DNA of 64,000 nt from Vibrio agarivorans (lineage in GTDB: Bacteria > Pseudomonadota > Gammaproteobacteria > Enterobacterales > Vibrionaceae). Positions 46,918 through 55,874 of the stretch are shown here, one piece after another. The notes below the pieces were generated by a model. The model was not told the DNA's origin. It searched no databases and worked only from the letters and a program-made list of their open reading frames with translations. The DNA lies in contig NZ_JAUFQF010000004.1 in assembly GCF_030409635.1 (NCBI RefSeq), positions 2,328,241 through 2,392,240 of the forward strand, given 5' to 3'. Numbering within the stretch: position 1 is the stretch's first letter; each line of letters opens with the position of its first letter. The position numbers and the translations under genes were made by a program.

Positions 46918-48366
46918 ATGGAACGCTTAAATGGAATTAGAGACGCTATGAAACTGTCGTTAAAATTCGTTATTCCCCTCGTTATACCGCTGATGATCTT
47001 GTTGCTACCAACAAGTGCTTTTCCTTTTGAGGGACTGACGATTATTCAACAACGTGTAATCGCAATTTTCTTTCTTGCTGCTTTGTGTTGGGTATTTGAA
47101 CCCATTCCAATTTACGCTACTTCAGTAGTGGTGATTGTACTAGAGCTATTGTTACTCTCCGATAAGGGCATACTGTGGTTTAGAAGTGGGGAAGGCGAAC
47201 CAGAGTTTGGTGAGCTGCTTGCTTATCAAGATTTGATGGCTACGTTTTCTAGCCCGATCATTATGCTGTTTCTCGGCGGCTTCTTTTTGGCTATGGCAGC
47301 AACCAAATACCGACTCGACGTTAACTTAGCGCGAGTGATGTTAAAGCCGTTCGGCAACCAACCTAAATATGTGATGCTCGGTTTAATGTTGATTACTGGT
47401 GTGTTCTCGATGTTTATGTCGAATACAGCAACCACGGCGATGATGCTCTCTATCCTTGCACCAGTGATTGCCGTGTTTGGCGCTGAAGATAAAGGGCGCA
47501 TAGCACTCGCATTATGTATTCCTGTCGCTGCAAACATTGGTGGGATTGGTACGCCGATCGGCACGCCGCCCAACGCGATTGCACTTAAATACCTAGTCGA
47601 TGAACACACCATTACATTTGGGGAGTGGATGGCGTTTGGTATTCCTTTCGTTGTTGTGATGATGGCCATTGCATGGGTGTTGATGTGTAGGTTGTATCCA
47701 TCAGATCAAGAGACAGTTAACCTAGATATCAAAGGTAAGTTCCTGAAAACGCCAAAAGCCATCACGGTATATATCACCTTCGGCTTAACCATCCTTTTAT
47801 GGCTGATGGGATCATCTCATGGAATGAACTCTTATACCGTTGCTTTAATCCCGGTGGCTGTGTTCTCAATGACAGGCATAATTAATAAAGAAGATCTGAA
47901 AGGGATCTCTTGGGATGTGTTATGGCTAGTCTCAGGCGGTATCGCATTGGGCCTTGCGCTAGATAAAACAGGGTTGGCCAAGTTGGTGGTAGGCAGTATT
48001 CCATTCGGCATTTTGTCACCATACGCGGTGCTAGTTGGTGCAGCTGCCCTCTGTTTGTTAATGGCGAACTTCATGTCACATACGGCAACGGCTAACTTGT
48101 TGATGCCAATTATGGCAGCGCTTGGTTTATCGATGGAAGGGCTTCTGCCATTGGGTGGCATCATGACTCTTATCTTAGTGGTGACGTTTGCGGCTTCACT
48201 GGGTATGTCACTGCCAATCAGTACACCACCGAATGCATTAGCTCACGCCACTGGATTTGTTAACACAAAGCAGATGGCGCGCGTTGGCGTTATTTTGGGG
48301 CTGATTGGTGTTGCCCTAAGTTTCGTTATGGTTTGGATTCTTAATATTATTGGCTTTATTCAGTAG
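46918..48366 (+). CDS. DASS/SLC13 family anion transporter
   Basis: About 482 aa, 11 or more hydrophobic helices, with the two inverted-repeat signatures of the family: SNTATTAMM with GTPIGTPPNA, and SHTATANLL with STPPNALAHATG. It probably imports dicarboxylates, sulphate or a similar anion with Na+. The start is uncertain: TTG 46861, ATG 46918 or ATG 46948. A stand-alone receiver gene follows 15 nt later. Confidence 0.88.
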   Translation: MERLNGIRDAMKLSLKFVIPLVIPLMILLLPTSAFPFEGLTIIQQRVIAIFFLAALCWVFEPIPIYATSVVVIVLELLLLSDKGILWFRSGEGEPEFGELLAYQDLMATFSSPIIMLFLGGFFLAMAATKYRLDVNLARVMLKPFGNQPKYVMLGLMLITGVFSMFMSNTATTAMMLSILAPVIAVFGAEDKGRIALALCIPVAANIGGIGTPIGTPPNAIALKYLVDEHTITFGEWMAFGIPFVVVMMAIAWVLMCRLYPSDQETVNLDIKGKFLKTPKAITVYITFGLTILLWLMGSSHGMNSYTVALIPVAVFSMTGIINKEDLKGISWDVLWLVSGGIALGLALDKTGLAKLVVGSIPFGILSPYAVLVGAAALCLLMANFMSHTATANLLMPIMAALGLSMEGLLPLGGIMTLILVVTFAASLGMSLPISTPPNALAHATGFVNTKQMARVGVILGLIGVALSFVMVWILNIIGFIQ

Positions 48367-48381
48367 TTCACGGAGGAAGAT

Positions 48382-48858
48382 ATGGAATCATTGTATGTAA
48401 TTTGTGTTGATGATCAGCGTGAGGTATTAAGTGCTGTTGTCGCAGATATGGCAGCATTAAGTGATTGGCTTACAATCGAAGACTGTGAATCTGCCGATGA
48501 GGCCTTTGACTTAATGGAAGAGCTTGATGCTGAAGGTCAGCACATTGCAGTTGTGATCTCTGACCATGTTATGCCGGACAAAACCGGGGTTGAGTTGCTC
48601 AAAGAGATCCACTTAGATGGCCGCTTTACCCAAACCAAAAAAGTGTTGTTAACCGGACAGGCCACACACAGCGACACCATTGAAGCAATCAATGATGCTG
48701 GGGTAGAGCACTACTTTGAAAAGCCTTGGGATGCAGAAAAACTAGTGAATACGGTACGGGTATTAGCGACCAAGTTTGTTTTCGATAGTAAGCTTGACCA
48801 CTTGCCGCTGGTAGAACACCTCGATCCACAAACCATGTTTACAAAAATGAAAGGCTAA
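48382..48858 (+). CDS. Stand-alone response-regulator receiver protein
   Basis: 158 aa, one REC domain only. D10/D11 form the acidic pocket, D61 (VISDHVMPD) is the phosphoacceptor, LLTGQAT holds the conserved Thr, and FEKPW the Lys. No output domain; the C-terminal 30 residues are unassigned. Strong GGAGGAAG ribosome binding site. Probably co-transcribed with the transporter; no histidine kinase nearby. Confidence 0.9.
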   Translation: MESLYVICVDDQREVLSAVVADMAALSDWLTIEDCESADEAFDLMEELDAEGQHIAVVISDHVMPDKTGVELLKEIHLDGRFTQTKKVLLTGQATHSDTIEAINDAGVEHYFEKPWDAEKLVNTVRVLATKFVFDSKLDHLPLVEHLDPQTMFTKMKG

Positions 48859-48885
48859 CCCTTTCAATCACAACAGTTAGATTTA

Positions 48886-48924
48886 AAGCGGCTCACAAAG
48901 CGATTTGTGAGCCGCTTCTTGTTT
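48886..48924 (+). terminator. Terminator after the receiver gene
   Basis: Perfect 14-bp stem AAGCGGCTCACAAA / TTTGTGAGCCGCTT, 4-nt loop, then CTTGTTTTT. Confidence 0.9.
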
Positions 48925-49065
48925 TTACCTACCCAAAAGACGGCATAGACTCAGTTGTCATGAAATGACCTACTCAGAATCCCGCAAGTTGCCTAACCTA
49001 TTTTCTTACTTAAATCGTCTGCACTGAATAAAGAGTGGCAAGACACGCAATTCGAGATCGTATAA

Positions 49066-49218
49066 ATGCAACTATTCCATCGAAATCGTGAGACTAAACA
49101 GGAACGTTTGCAGCGACTCATCGAACAATCCGATCCATCGGCTACCCAGCCTTTGGGTTTAAGGGATTTTGTCTTGGCGCTTATGATTGCTTTGACGGTC
49201 ATTCTCATCATTTATTAA
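49066..49218 (+). CDS. Small single-pass membrane protein, unknown
   Basis: 50 aa. Residues 1-30 are charged, basic and acidic (KQERLQRLIEQ); residues 31-50 form one hydrophobic helix (FVLALMIALTVILIIY) at the very C-terminus, so it is probably tail-anchored. Weak GAG upstream of the ATG. I do not recognise it. Confidence 0.5.
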   Translation: MQLFHRNRETKQERLQRLIEQSDPSATQPLGLRDFVLALMIALTVILIIY

Positions 49219-49278
49219 TCTAGCAAGGACGTCATTAACCTGAAGGAATAGGGTGTTGTGAAACAGGTAAAGTGACAT

Positions 49279-49473
49279 ATGCAAAACGCATTGAGCCAGT
49301 TTATCAAGCCTAAAAAACGTCAAAGAAAAGGCTTGGAGAAACCGAACCCCCGCGGTCATGGCACGCCCTATAGTAGTGAGCGTTCGGCCACTCGTCGGCC
49401 TTTGATTGATGAAGCCATGCCACCGTTAGAATCCTTTTTAGTCAAACATATTCGGTCACGGGAAAGTGCTTAG
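49279..49473 (+). CDS. Small basic protein, unknown
   Basis: 64 aa, rich in Lys, Arg and Pro (FIKPKKRQRKGLEKPNPRG), no membrane segment. AGGTAAAGTG upstream may serve as ribosome binding site. It follows the small membrane protein gene by 60 nt. Function not recognised. Confidence 0.5.
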   Translation: MQNALSQFIKPKKRQRKGLEKPNPRGHGTPYSSERSATRRPLIDEAMPPLESFLVKHIRSRESA

Positions 49474-49529
49474 AGGGTGTTAAATATCACCTCGAATAAA
49501 CCGTCGATAGTAAGACGTCAAGCAACAAA

Positions 49530-49559
49530 AAAGCGCATCAGTTTATCGTGATGCGCTTT
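49530..49559 (-). terminator. cdd terminator
   Basis: AAAGCGCATCA / TGATGCGCTTT, 11-bp stem, 8-nt loop; the A-run on the left is the U-run on the minus strand. Confidence 0.85.
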
Positions 49560-49587
49560 ATTGAATTCTGAAGCCTTACAGCAACCA

Positions 49588-50475
49588 TCAAATTGCAGCG
49601 TACTCAACCGTGATTTCGGGATTGATCGTTTCTAAAGTTGATTGCATTTCCGGTAAGTGACTAATCTTACCACTCGCAAGTTCCACTAGTGCTGCGGATT
49701 TGATGTCAGTAAGACTCAAGCCAGCAATAAGAAGCTGTACGATAGCTACTTGCAGTGGAGGCAGGCTCGGGTTGAACGCCGCATTTTCGGCATAAGCGCC
49801 TTTAAAAATACGACCATCGTTCACTTCAATTGCGACACCACTTAAGTTGCCCGTATAGGGTGCATGGCTCTGGTTCAGCGCTTCAACAGCACCATTCACC
49901 AGTGTATCAACGTCTGATAAATCGTAGCCGTGATCGACAGGTGTCATTAAGCCCGACTCAATACCTAAGTCACTCGGGCCAAACGATTCTGGTAGATACT
50001 CTTGCAGTGTTTTTGCATCACGTTGCGGTAACTGAACGGTTAACGTCTGAGCGGTAGAAAGCTCATTCATGAACTGACGACAGTGACCACAAGGGCTGTA
50101 GTTGATCGTAATGTCTGAAAGACCGGTTTCGCCTTTCATCCATGCATGACTGATTGCTGATTGTTCTGCATGGACAGTTTGGGCGAGCTGCGCCCCAAGG
50201 ATCTCCATGTTTGCGCCAAAGTACAGATTACCAGACGTGCCTTGTACTATTGCACCAACAAAAAACTCAGAGATTGGCGCATAAGAGTATGCGGCAGCAA
50301 AGGGCAGTAGCGCGACTTTGAGTTCACTGACTGTTAGTGCAGTGGCTTGTTGCAGTTCGCTGAACTGCTGTGGGGTAATCACCCCATCAAATGATTCACT
50401 ATTGAATAGCGCAGAAAAAGAATGACGTTGAGGCTCAGGAATCTGTGCTAGAGCCAGTTCAAAACGAGTCGACAT
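49588..50475 (-). CDS. cdd: Cytidine deaminase
   Basis: 295-aa long-form (E. coli type, dimeric) enzyme that deaminates cytidine and deoxycytidine. The zinc site is HAEQSAI (His, catalytic Glu) and PCGHCRQF (two Cys). The C-terminal half is the degenerate second domain. It lies downstream of yohK as in E. coli. Its promoter carries two CRP-type sites. Confidence 0.96.
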   Translation of the reverse strand: MSTRFELALAQIPEPQRHSFSALFNSESFDGVITPQQFSELQQATALTVSELKVALLPFAAAYSYAPISEFFVGAIVQGTSGNLYFGANMEILGAQLAQTVHAEQSAISHAWMKGETGLSDITINYSPCGHCRQFMNELSTAQTLTVQLPQRDAKTLQEYLPESFGPSDLGIESGLMTPVDHGYDLSDVDTLVNGAVEALNQSHAPYTGNLSGVAIEVNDGRIFKGAYAENAAFNPSLPPLQVAIVQLLIAGLSLTDIKSAALVELASGKISHLPEMQSTLETINPEITVEYAAI

Positions 50476-50497
50476 TTTTCATCCTCGAAATTAATTA

Positions 50498-50599
50498 TGC
50501 CTTCATTGTAATTCATCGTGACGTCATTGCAGTGATCTTTGTCACTGCAATGTGCTGCAATTTACCAAAATTGCACAAATATAGTGATGTATATCACTG
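50498..50599 (-). promoter_or_regulatory. cdd promoter with two CRP sites and CytR-type half-sites
   Basis: On the minus strand, the -10 is TACAAT (complement of 50505-50510), so transcription would start near 50498. CRP-like core GTGA-N6-TCAC occurs at 50532-50545, centred near -40.5, within a perfect 11-bp inverted repeat (50525-50552). It occurs again at 50584-50597, centred exactly 52 bp further upstream. Between them are TGCAAT / ATTGCA half-sites like the CytR octamer. This is the same architecture as E. coli deoP2 and cdd. Binding is inferred. Confidence 0.7.
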
Positions 50600-50616
50600 A
50601 AGCGTCAAGGGTAGGG

Positions 50617-51297
50617 TTACGAGGTTGTTAGCCAAATTGCCATAGACATGATCATCGGCGCAGCAATAGAGGTGACAATACCGCAGATGACAAGAGACAG
50701 CGAGCTAAACGCTGCATCTTGGTTGTTCTTCTCCGCACTGGTAGCAGTACCTAGCGCGTGCGAGACACATCCCATGGTTAACCCTCGTGATATTGGGCTT
50801 TTAATGTTGAGAAGGCGATAAATAGGGTAGGCCAGAATAGCGCCAAATAGCCCGGCGATGAGTACCATAATTGCCGCGATAGCAGGGACTCCACCAAGAA
50901 AGCTCGCGATTTCCATCGCAATAGGCGTTGTAACAGATTTCCCCATTAAACTGGCAAGCAACTCAAAGTCCACATTGAGCAGCAGTGCAAACCCGACCGT
51001 AGAAAGCATACTCATCAAACTACCAATGGTACAACTGAGAATAATCAGCTTCCAGTTTCGTCGGATTTGCGGTAACTGTTCATACAATGGGAACGCAAGC
51101 GCTACCACCGCTGGCTGCAGTAACCAAGTCACCCACTCATTGTCGGCGTAATAGGTTTCATAAGGTATGTTGAGCAGGGTCAGAATAGGAATAATGACCA
51201 TTAAGCTCACGAGTAACGGGTTAAACAGTGGGGAACGAATCTTGATACAGATTTTGCGTACCAAGACAAAAATGATCAGAGTGAATACGAACCACAT
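50617..51297 (-). CDS. yohK: LrgB/CidB family membrane protein YohK
   Basis: 226 aa, about 7 hydrophobic helices. The family motif PKSVTTPIA-like segment appears as MGKSVTTPIAMEIA, followed by GLTMGCVSHALGTATSAEKN. Partner of the CidA/LrgA-like gene 2 nt upstream. The family is linked to holin-like functions and to pyruvate or glycolate transport; function here is uncertain. Confidence 0.9.
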   Translation of the reverse strand: MWFVFTLIIFVLVRKICIKIRSPLFNPLLVSLMVIIPILTLLNIPYETYYADNEWVTWLLQPAVVALAFPLYEQLPQIRRNWKLIILSCTIGSLMSMLSTVGFALLLNVDFELLASLMGKSVTTPIAMEIASFLGGVPAIAAIMVLIAGLFGAILAYPIYRLLNIKSPISRGLTMGCVSHALGTATSAEKNNQDAAFSSLSLVICGIVTSIAAPMIMSMAIWLTTS

Positions 51298-51299
51298 CG

Positions 51300-51677
51300 T
51301 TATATGTCCTTACTGACGAGTTTTTCGATGCAGTAGCTCATTACTATCAAAACGATGGCTGAGCCCGCAACGACACTAGCAATGATCGCCAACAAGTTAT
51401 CCAGCAGAAGGTCAAAATGCACCATCAATCCGGCACTGATTGGGACAAACAAAAAGATCATATGACGAATAAACAGGCTCGCACCAGGCCTAACCCATTC
51501 AACGGGCACTAACCCAAGAGCCAGTGCGAAAAACAGAATGAGCATCCCAAAAATACTGCCTGGTACTGATACACCCAATACGGTTTGGAGTGTGATCCCC
51601 AGCATCAAGGCGAAGCCAATCAATGCAAACGAACGAGCATACTCAAAAATTGTGAGGAACAATGTCTTAGCAATCAC
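51300..51677 (-). CDS. yohJ: CidA/LrgA family membrane protein YohJ
   Basis: 125 aa, four hydrophobic helices. PGSIFGMLILFFAL is the family signature at about residues 36-49. It is encoded 2 nt before yohK and 11 nt after sbcB on the minus strand. Holin-like by family; actual role not known. Confidence 0.9.
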   Translation of the reverse strand: MIAKTLFLTIFEYARSFALIGFALMLGITLQTVLGVSVPGSIFGMLILFFALALGLVPVEWVRPGASLFIRHMIFLFVPISAGLMVHFDLLLDNLLAIIASVVAGSAIVLIVMSYCIEKLVSKDI

Positions 51678-51688
51678 GCGATAGGCCC

Positions 51689-53119
51689 CTAGTTGACCAA
51701 CTTGGCAACGTAATCGTACACCGCTTTTAATACTCGCATCTTGTTTTCATCAGATTCATGCTCATGAACTAAGTTCTCAAGATTGAGGGTATAATCTTGT
51801 AAACGCGATTCAAAATAGTCACGGCAATGCGCCATCCATTTTTGTTGCTCTGTTTCAGTTAATGTCCATGGGAAGTGACGAGCACGATAGCGGAACAGAA
51901 GTGGCGCGATACGCTGGTCATCAAAGGTAATATCTAAACTGCCGAGTGCTTCTGGAGACTGACTAAGGATAACATCCATTGCCGCGCGATCGGCTGGGTT
52001 AAAGAAGCTATCATAAAGCATGCTATCCACGTTTTTCGATGCAGAGTCGTATTCTCTTTCTTGTTGATAAATAGAAAGGAGTTTTTCACGGATCTCTGGG
52101 TGTTGACGAAGTAGTGCTAAATTCGCTAAACACTTTTCACGGTCGATACCGATATTGGCCGCGTTCTCAGCCGTCAGTGTCTTGGCTGGCGCGAGAATAG
52201 GGCATTTGTTCAGTTGAACCAGTTTGATCGGCGCTGGTAGTAAGTCTTGTGCTTCAAGATCTGAACGCTTAGTGTATAAACGTTCACGTAAGCTCTCTGC
52301 ATCAAGCTCTAAAATAGGTGACACGTCTTTGGCTAGGTCAACTACAATGACCGCATTTTTATTGGTCGGGTGCCAAGCCACAGGCACAATCCAACTCGTG
52401 TATTGGCATTCACGGCCCAACATGCCACTCACATGCATCAAGGGCTTCATTTCGACAATATCTATCAGCTCGTTAAGCTTTCGCTTGTGTCGATACTGCA
52501 AGAAAAAGTCGAACAGCTTAGGCTGCGCCGCCTTGAGTTTCTTTGCCATTTCAATGGTCGCAATCACATCTGCCATCGCATCGTGTGCATTCTCATGCTC
52601 GATGTCATTCGCTACCGAAAGATGTTCAAGCTTAAAGCTAGTGTAGCCTTCATCATTCTCAGGCCAGTTAATCCCATCGGGTCTTAACGCATGACAAGCA
52701 CGCATCACATCCAAGAGATCCCAGCGTGAGTTACCGTTTTGCCAACTCCAAGCGTACGGGTCGATAAAGTTGCGATAGCAAGTGTAGCGCGTCACCTCAT
52801 CATCAAAGCGAATACTGTTATAACCCAAGCTAGTGGTATTCGGTTTAGAAAGCTCTTCATGGATACGACGAATGAACTCTGGCTCAGGCAAGCCCTCTGC
52901 ATTGGCTTTTTGAGGAGTAATGCCAGTAATCAATGCCGCTTCCGGTGACGGAAGATAATCAGAAGGCAGTTGGCAATAGATAACTAACGGCTCACCAATG
53001 ACGTTAAAGTTCTCGTCAGTACGAACCCCCGCAAACTGGCTAGGCCTATCTGTTGCGGGGTTAGTGCCCCAGGTTTCGTAATCAAAGAAGAAGAATGTAG
53101 GTTGATTCTCTGTGGGCAT
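51689..53119 (-). CDS. sbcB: Exodeoxyribonuclease I
   Basis: 476-aa 3'-5' single-strand DNA exonuclease in recombination and mismatch repair. The DEDDh motifs are FFDYETWG (D, E near residues 13-15), GYNSIRFDDEVTRY, and HDAMADV with the catalytic His and Asp. WALKE-like C-terminal SH3/helical domains follow. Full length. Confidence 0.95.
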   Translation of the reverse strand: MPTENQPTFFFFDYETWGTNPATDRPSQFAGVRTDENFNVIGEPLVIYCQLPSDYLPSPEAALITGITPQKANAEGLPEPEFIRRIHEELSKPNTTSLGYNSIRFDDEVTRYTCYRNFIDPYAWSWQNGNSRWDLLDVMRACHALRPDGINWPENDEGYTSFKLEHLSVANDIEHENAHDAMADVIATIEMAKKLKAAQPKLFDFFLQYRHKRKLNELIDIVEMKPLMHVSGMLGRECQYTSWIVPVAWHPTNKNAVIVVDLAKDVSPILELDAESLRERLYTKRSDLEAQDLLPAPIKLVQLNKCPILAPAKTLTAENAANIGIDREKCLANLALLRQHPEIREKLLSIYQQEREYDSASKNVDSMLYDSFFNPADRAAMDVILSQSPEALGSLDITFDDQRIAPLLFRYRARHFPWTLTETEQQKWMAHCRDYFESRLQDYTLNLENLVHEHESDENKMRVLKAVYDYVAKLVN

Positions 53120-53490
53120 AAGCGAGTCCGGTACTTGATGTTTTGGGGCGTATTTCTACTGGTTTGTCAATATTATGAGTCTCATTTGTTTAATCTTGCT
53201 TTGTTATGCCCAGTTTGAGCTTGATACTAAAGCACACATTTGACGTCTAAAAGTCTCTATGGCTGACACTAAAATTCGGTTTATCAGAGAGATACAGTCA
53301 AACTCACAATATCGATGTTAAGTATCCGACAATTAACCCAAAGCAAGCAAGGACTATTCACAAAAAGATGCTTTAGCTAAGGGAGCTTGGACGTACGTTA
53401 GAAAGTTAAGTGAGTGAGAGGATTCTGCCAATTTATCGGGGGGTAGCATGCGCCGACGGAAACTCGTGGCCGACGCTTTCTTTATACTGC
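53120..53490. other. 371-bp gap without recognisable gene
   Basis: Between the sbcB start and the end of the lipoprotein gene. It must hold the sbcB promoter, but I see no convincing site. Only very short open frames without ribosome binding sites. Confidence 0.5.
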
Positions 53491-54249
53491 TTAATACAGG
53501 TTGAGTTGGCGCTGATAAGTACTTTCGTTAGTGTTGTAGCGGAAGGAGCCAGACAGGGCATCAAAGTAATCAACTAACGGAGCACTTTGGTCCAAAAACT
53601 GATCATCCAAAGAGACTTCGTTCTCACAACCATTATCAATACGGGTAGACGTTGGCGAAGTGTAAACACAATCATATTGTTGAGTATTGTCATTCCAACG
53701 CTTTGTCTTATTACTCGTTCCGATAGTGGCGCTTACCTGTTTAACGTTGTCGAAATCAAAATTGTTGACGACCTCAATACGATCGAAGGGAAACTCACCT
53801 AAAAAGATAGCTTTCCTCATCGTAGGTGTGCTGGAGCTGCTCAGTGACTTGTCAGAAAACTCTTCTGTCGCGATGCCGAGACGAACTTTACGTATTGCAT
53901 GCAAGTTGGTTCTATTGTTCGCGGTGTAAAACCTGAGTGAAAGAATACCGTCTTCCTCTATGGGCTGACCAAACTCAAACCATTCATAAAGTGTTTCAGT
54001 CGCGCGGTATGTGGTTCTTGCGGGGGCGCATTCACTGTGTAAAACCTGACGCCCAAATTGGCTGTATCCAATTCTGGTTTCTCTACCCGTGTCGATTCGA
54101 TAGACATCTCGAGTACCAAATGAACCATCAATGTCACGATTGTCGACAGTTGTGCAGCGAGCGCCTCCACTCACAATGGAGATATTGCATCCGGAAAGAA
54201 CGAGTGCCAAAAAGAAAACAACTGCGATGCGATTAACATAAAACATCAT
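53491..54249 (-). CDS. Putative lipoprotein, unknown
   Basis: 252 aa. Lipobox LVLSGC places the lipidated Cys at about residue 21. The mature part has several Cys and Tyr, no repeats and no motif that I recognise. Asp is not at +2 after Cys (Asn is), so outer-membrane sorting is likely. Divergent from the patatin lipoprotein gene 336 bp away. Confidence 0.7.
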   Translation of the reverse strand: MMFYVNRIAVVFFLALVLSGCNISIVSGGARCTTVDNRDIDGSFGTRDVYRIDTGRETRIGYSQFGRQVLHSECAPARTTYRATETLYEWFEFGQPIEEDGILSLRFYTANNRTNLHAIRKVRLGIATEEFSDKSLSSSSTPTMRKAIFLGEFPFDRIEVVNNFDFDNVKQVSATIGTSNKTKRWNDNTQQYDCVYTSPTSTRIDNGCENEVSLDDQFLDQSAPLVDYFDALSGSFRYNTNESTYQRQLNLY

Positions 54250-54585
54250 ATACCTCCGTTATCGCTGTTTCTATAAGTCTTGCATAGGCAAAGTGGGTTG
54301 CAAGTTTGCCATTGAGAATAGGTATGATTGACATAGTGAGGTTAAAGGTACTCGCGGTTATTGATTCTCAATGAGAGCAAAAGGGAAGGTTTTATATACA
54401 AGTTAGTCGATGTGTGCAGCTCCGCGCTTTGACAGGCGATTCCTGAGCTTAGCAACAATGGTTGTCATAATTTCTTAGCATTAAAGTGCTTCACAACTCG
54501 GTGGCACATCGTCTATTAATATTCTATTCACAATACGAGTCACTGAATCAGGTACTGGGTGTAAAGGATTATTGGATGATCGACG
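54250..54585. other. 336-bp divergent promoter region
   Basis: Lies between two divergent lipoprotein genes. No operator, repeat or small ORF could be supported. Confidence 0.45.
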
Positions 54586-55755
54586 ATGCGTAAAACCTTA
54601 TGGACAGTATTGAGTTTGTTGACTTTGGTGGCTTGTTCTTCCACCGAAAGGAAGGCCATTGAGATTTCGGATGACTACGCGCCTTTAGAAAGTGAGTTTA
54701 TTCGAACATGGGATGGTGATGCGAACAGTTTTGATAGTGCATTATTTAATCGCTACAGCAGAGAGCATTTCCAAAATCGCCTCAATCAAGATGGGGTAGT
54801 CAACTATCTCGCACTTTCTGGTGGTGGTTTTAATGGTGCATTTTCGGCCGGTATATTAACTGCGTGGACAGAAAAAGGCACACGACCAGAGTTTGATGTT
54901 GTCACAGGTGTTTCTACTGGGGCTATCGTGTCTATCTTTGCTTTTCTGGGCAGTGATTATGACCATGTACTTAAAGAGCTTTATACAGAGACGGATTTTA
55001 ACGATCTGTTTGAAACCAACAATGTATTCTCTATTTTTAGTGAGAAGGCGCTGTTTGATAACTCTAAGTTTGAAGCCAAAGTTCAGTCCATCATTAACGA
55101 TCAACTGGTGACAGAGATAGCCTTTGAAAGTCGCCTTGGCAGAAAACTATTTATTGGCACTGCTGACCTTGATCATCAAAGACTTGCGATTTGGGATATT
55201 GGCCGGATAGCCGAATATGGTTCTCCTAAAGCAACACGGCTTATCCAAGACCTTATTATTGCCAGCAGTTCAGTTCCAGGCGCATTTCCTGTGCGTAAGA
55301 TTGAACTCAATATAGAGGGAACGACATTTGATGAGCTGCATGTTGATGGTGGTATTGTGCGTCAGGTGTTTTTCGCTCCTCAATGGTTTGATATAAAAAC
55401 AATGGCCAGTGGGGATAAACAGAACCTCTATGTGCTTAGAAATGGTACACTTCATCCAAAATACAAGCCCACCCAGATCAGCTTCTTTGATATCTCTGCC
55501 CGGTCGATGGATACGCTTTTATTGAGTCAAGGAGTAGGGGATATTGAGTTTATCTTTCACTATGCGCAAGGCAACAATATCAATTTTAACTTAGCTTATA
55601 TTGGACAAGACTTTCCCGAGGTTGAAGGAGAAGACCCAATGGGGAAAGACTATATGCAAAGGCTTTATCAATATTCGTACCGCAAAAAAGTCAATGATGT
55701 GGCTTGGGAATCAGTGCCGCCATCGATTCGTTTTTTGTATCCACCTCGGCGCTAA
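54586..55755 (+). CDS. Patatin-like phospholipase lipoprotein
   Basis: 389 aa. Lipobox LTLVACSS near residue 17. Patatin catalytic pieces are all present: oxyanion loop SGGGFNGAF, nucleophile GVSTG (Ser), and the Asp in VDGGI. The family cleaves acyl chains from phospholipids; here probably anchored in the outer membrane facing the periplasm. No autotransporter domain. Confidence 0.88.
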   Translation: MRKTLWTVLSLLTLVACSSTERKAIEISDDYAPLESEFIRTWDGDANSFDSALFNRYSREHFQNRLNQDGVVNYLALSGGGFNGAFSAGILTAWTEKGTRPEFDVVTGVSTGAIVSIFAFLGSDYDHVLKELYTETDFNDLFETNNVFSIFSEKALFDNSKFEAKVQSIINDQLVTEIAFESRLGRKLFIGTADLDHQRLAIWDIGRIAEYGSPKATRLIQDLIIASSSVPGAFPVRKIELNIEGTTFDELHVDGGIVRQVFFAPQWFDIKTMASGDKQNLYVLRNGTLHPKYKPTQISFFDISARSMDTLLLSQGVGDIEFIFHYAQGNNINFNLAYIGQDFPEVEGEDPMGKDYMQRLYQYSYRKKVNDVAWESVPPSIRFLYPPRR

Positions 55756-55874
55756 TCTTGAAAAAGGGGTTGGTAAAACTATGTAAATCTAGACAAGATT
55801 TGCAACGTACAATTTGACACAGACTTGGGGAAATAATAATTTTCGTCACTCATTCAACACGGCTTAAATAATAT

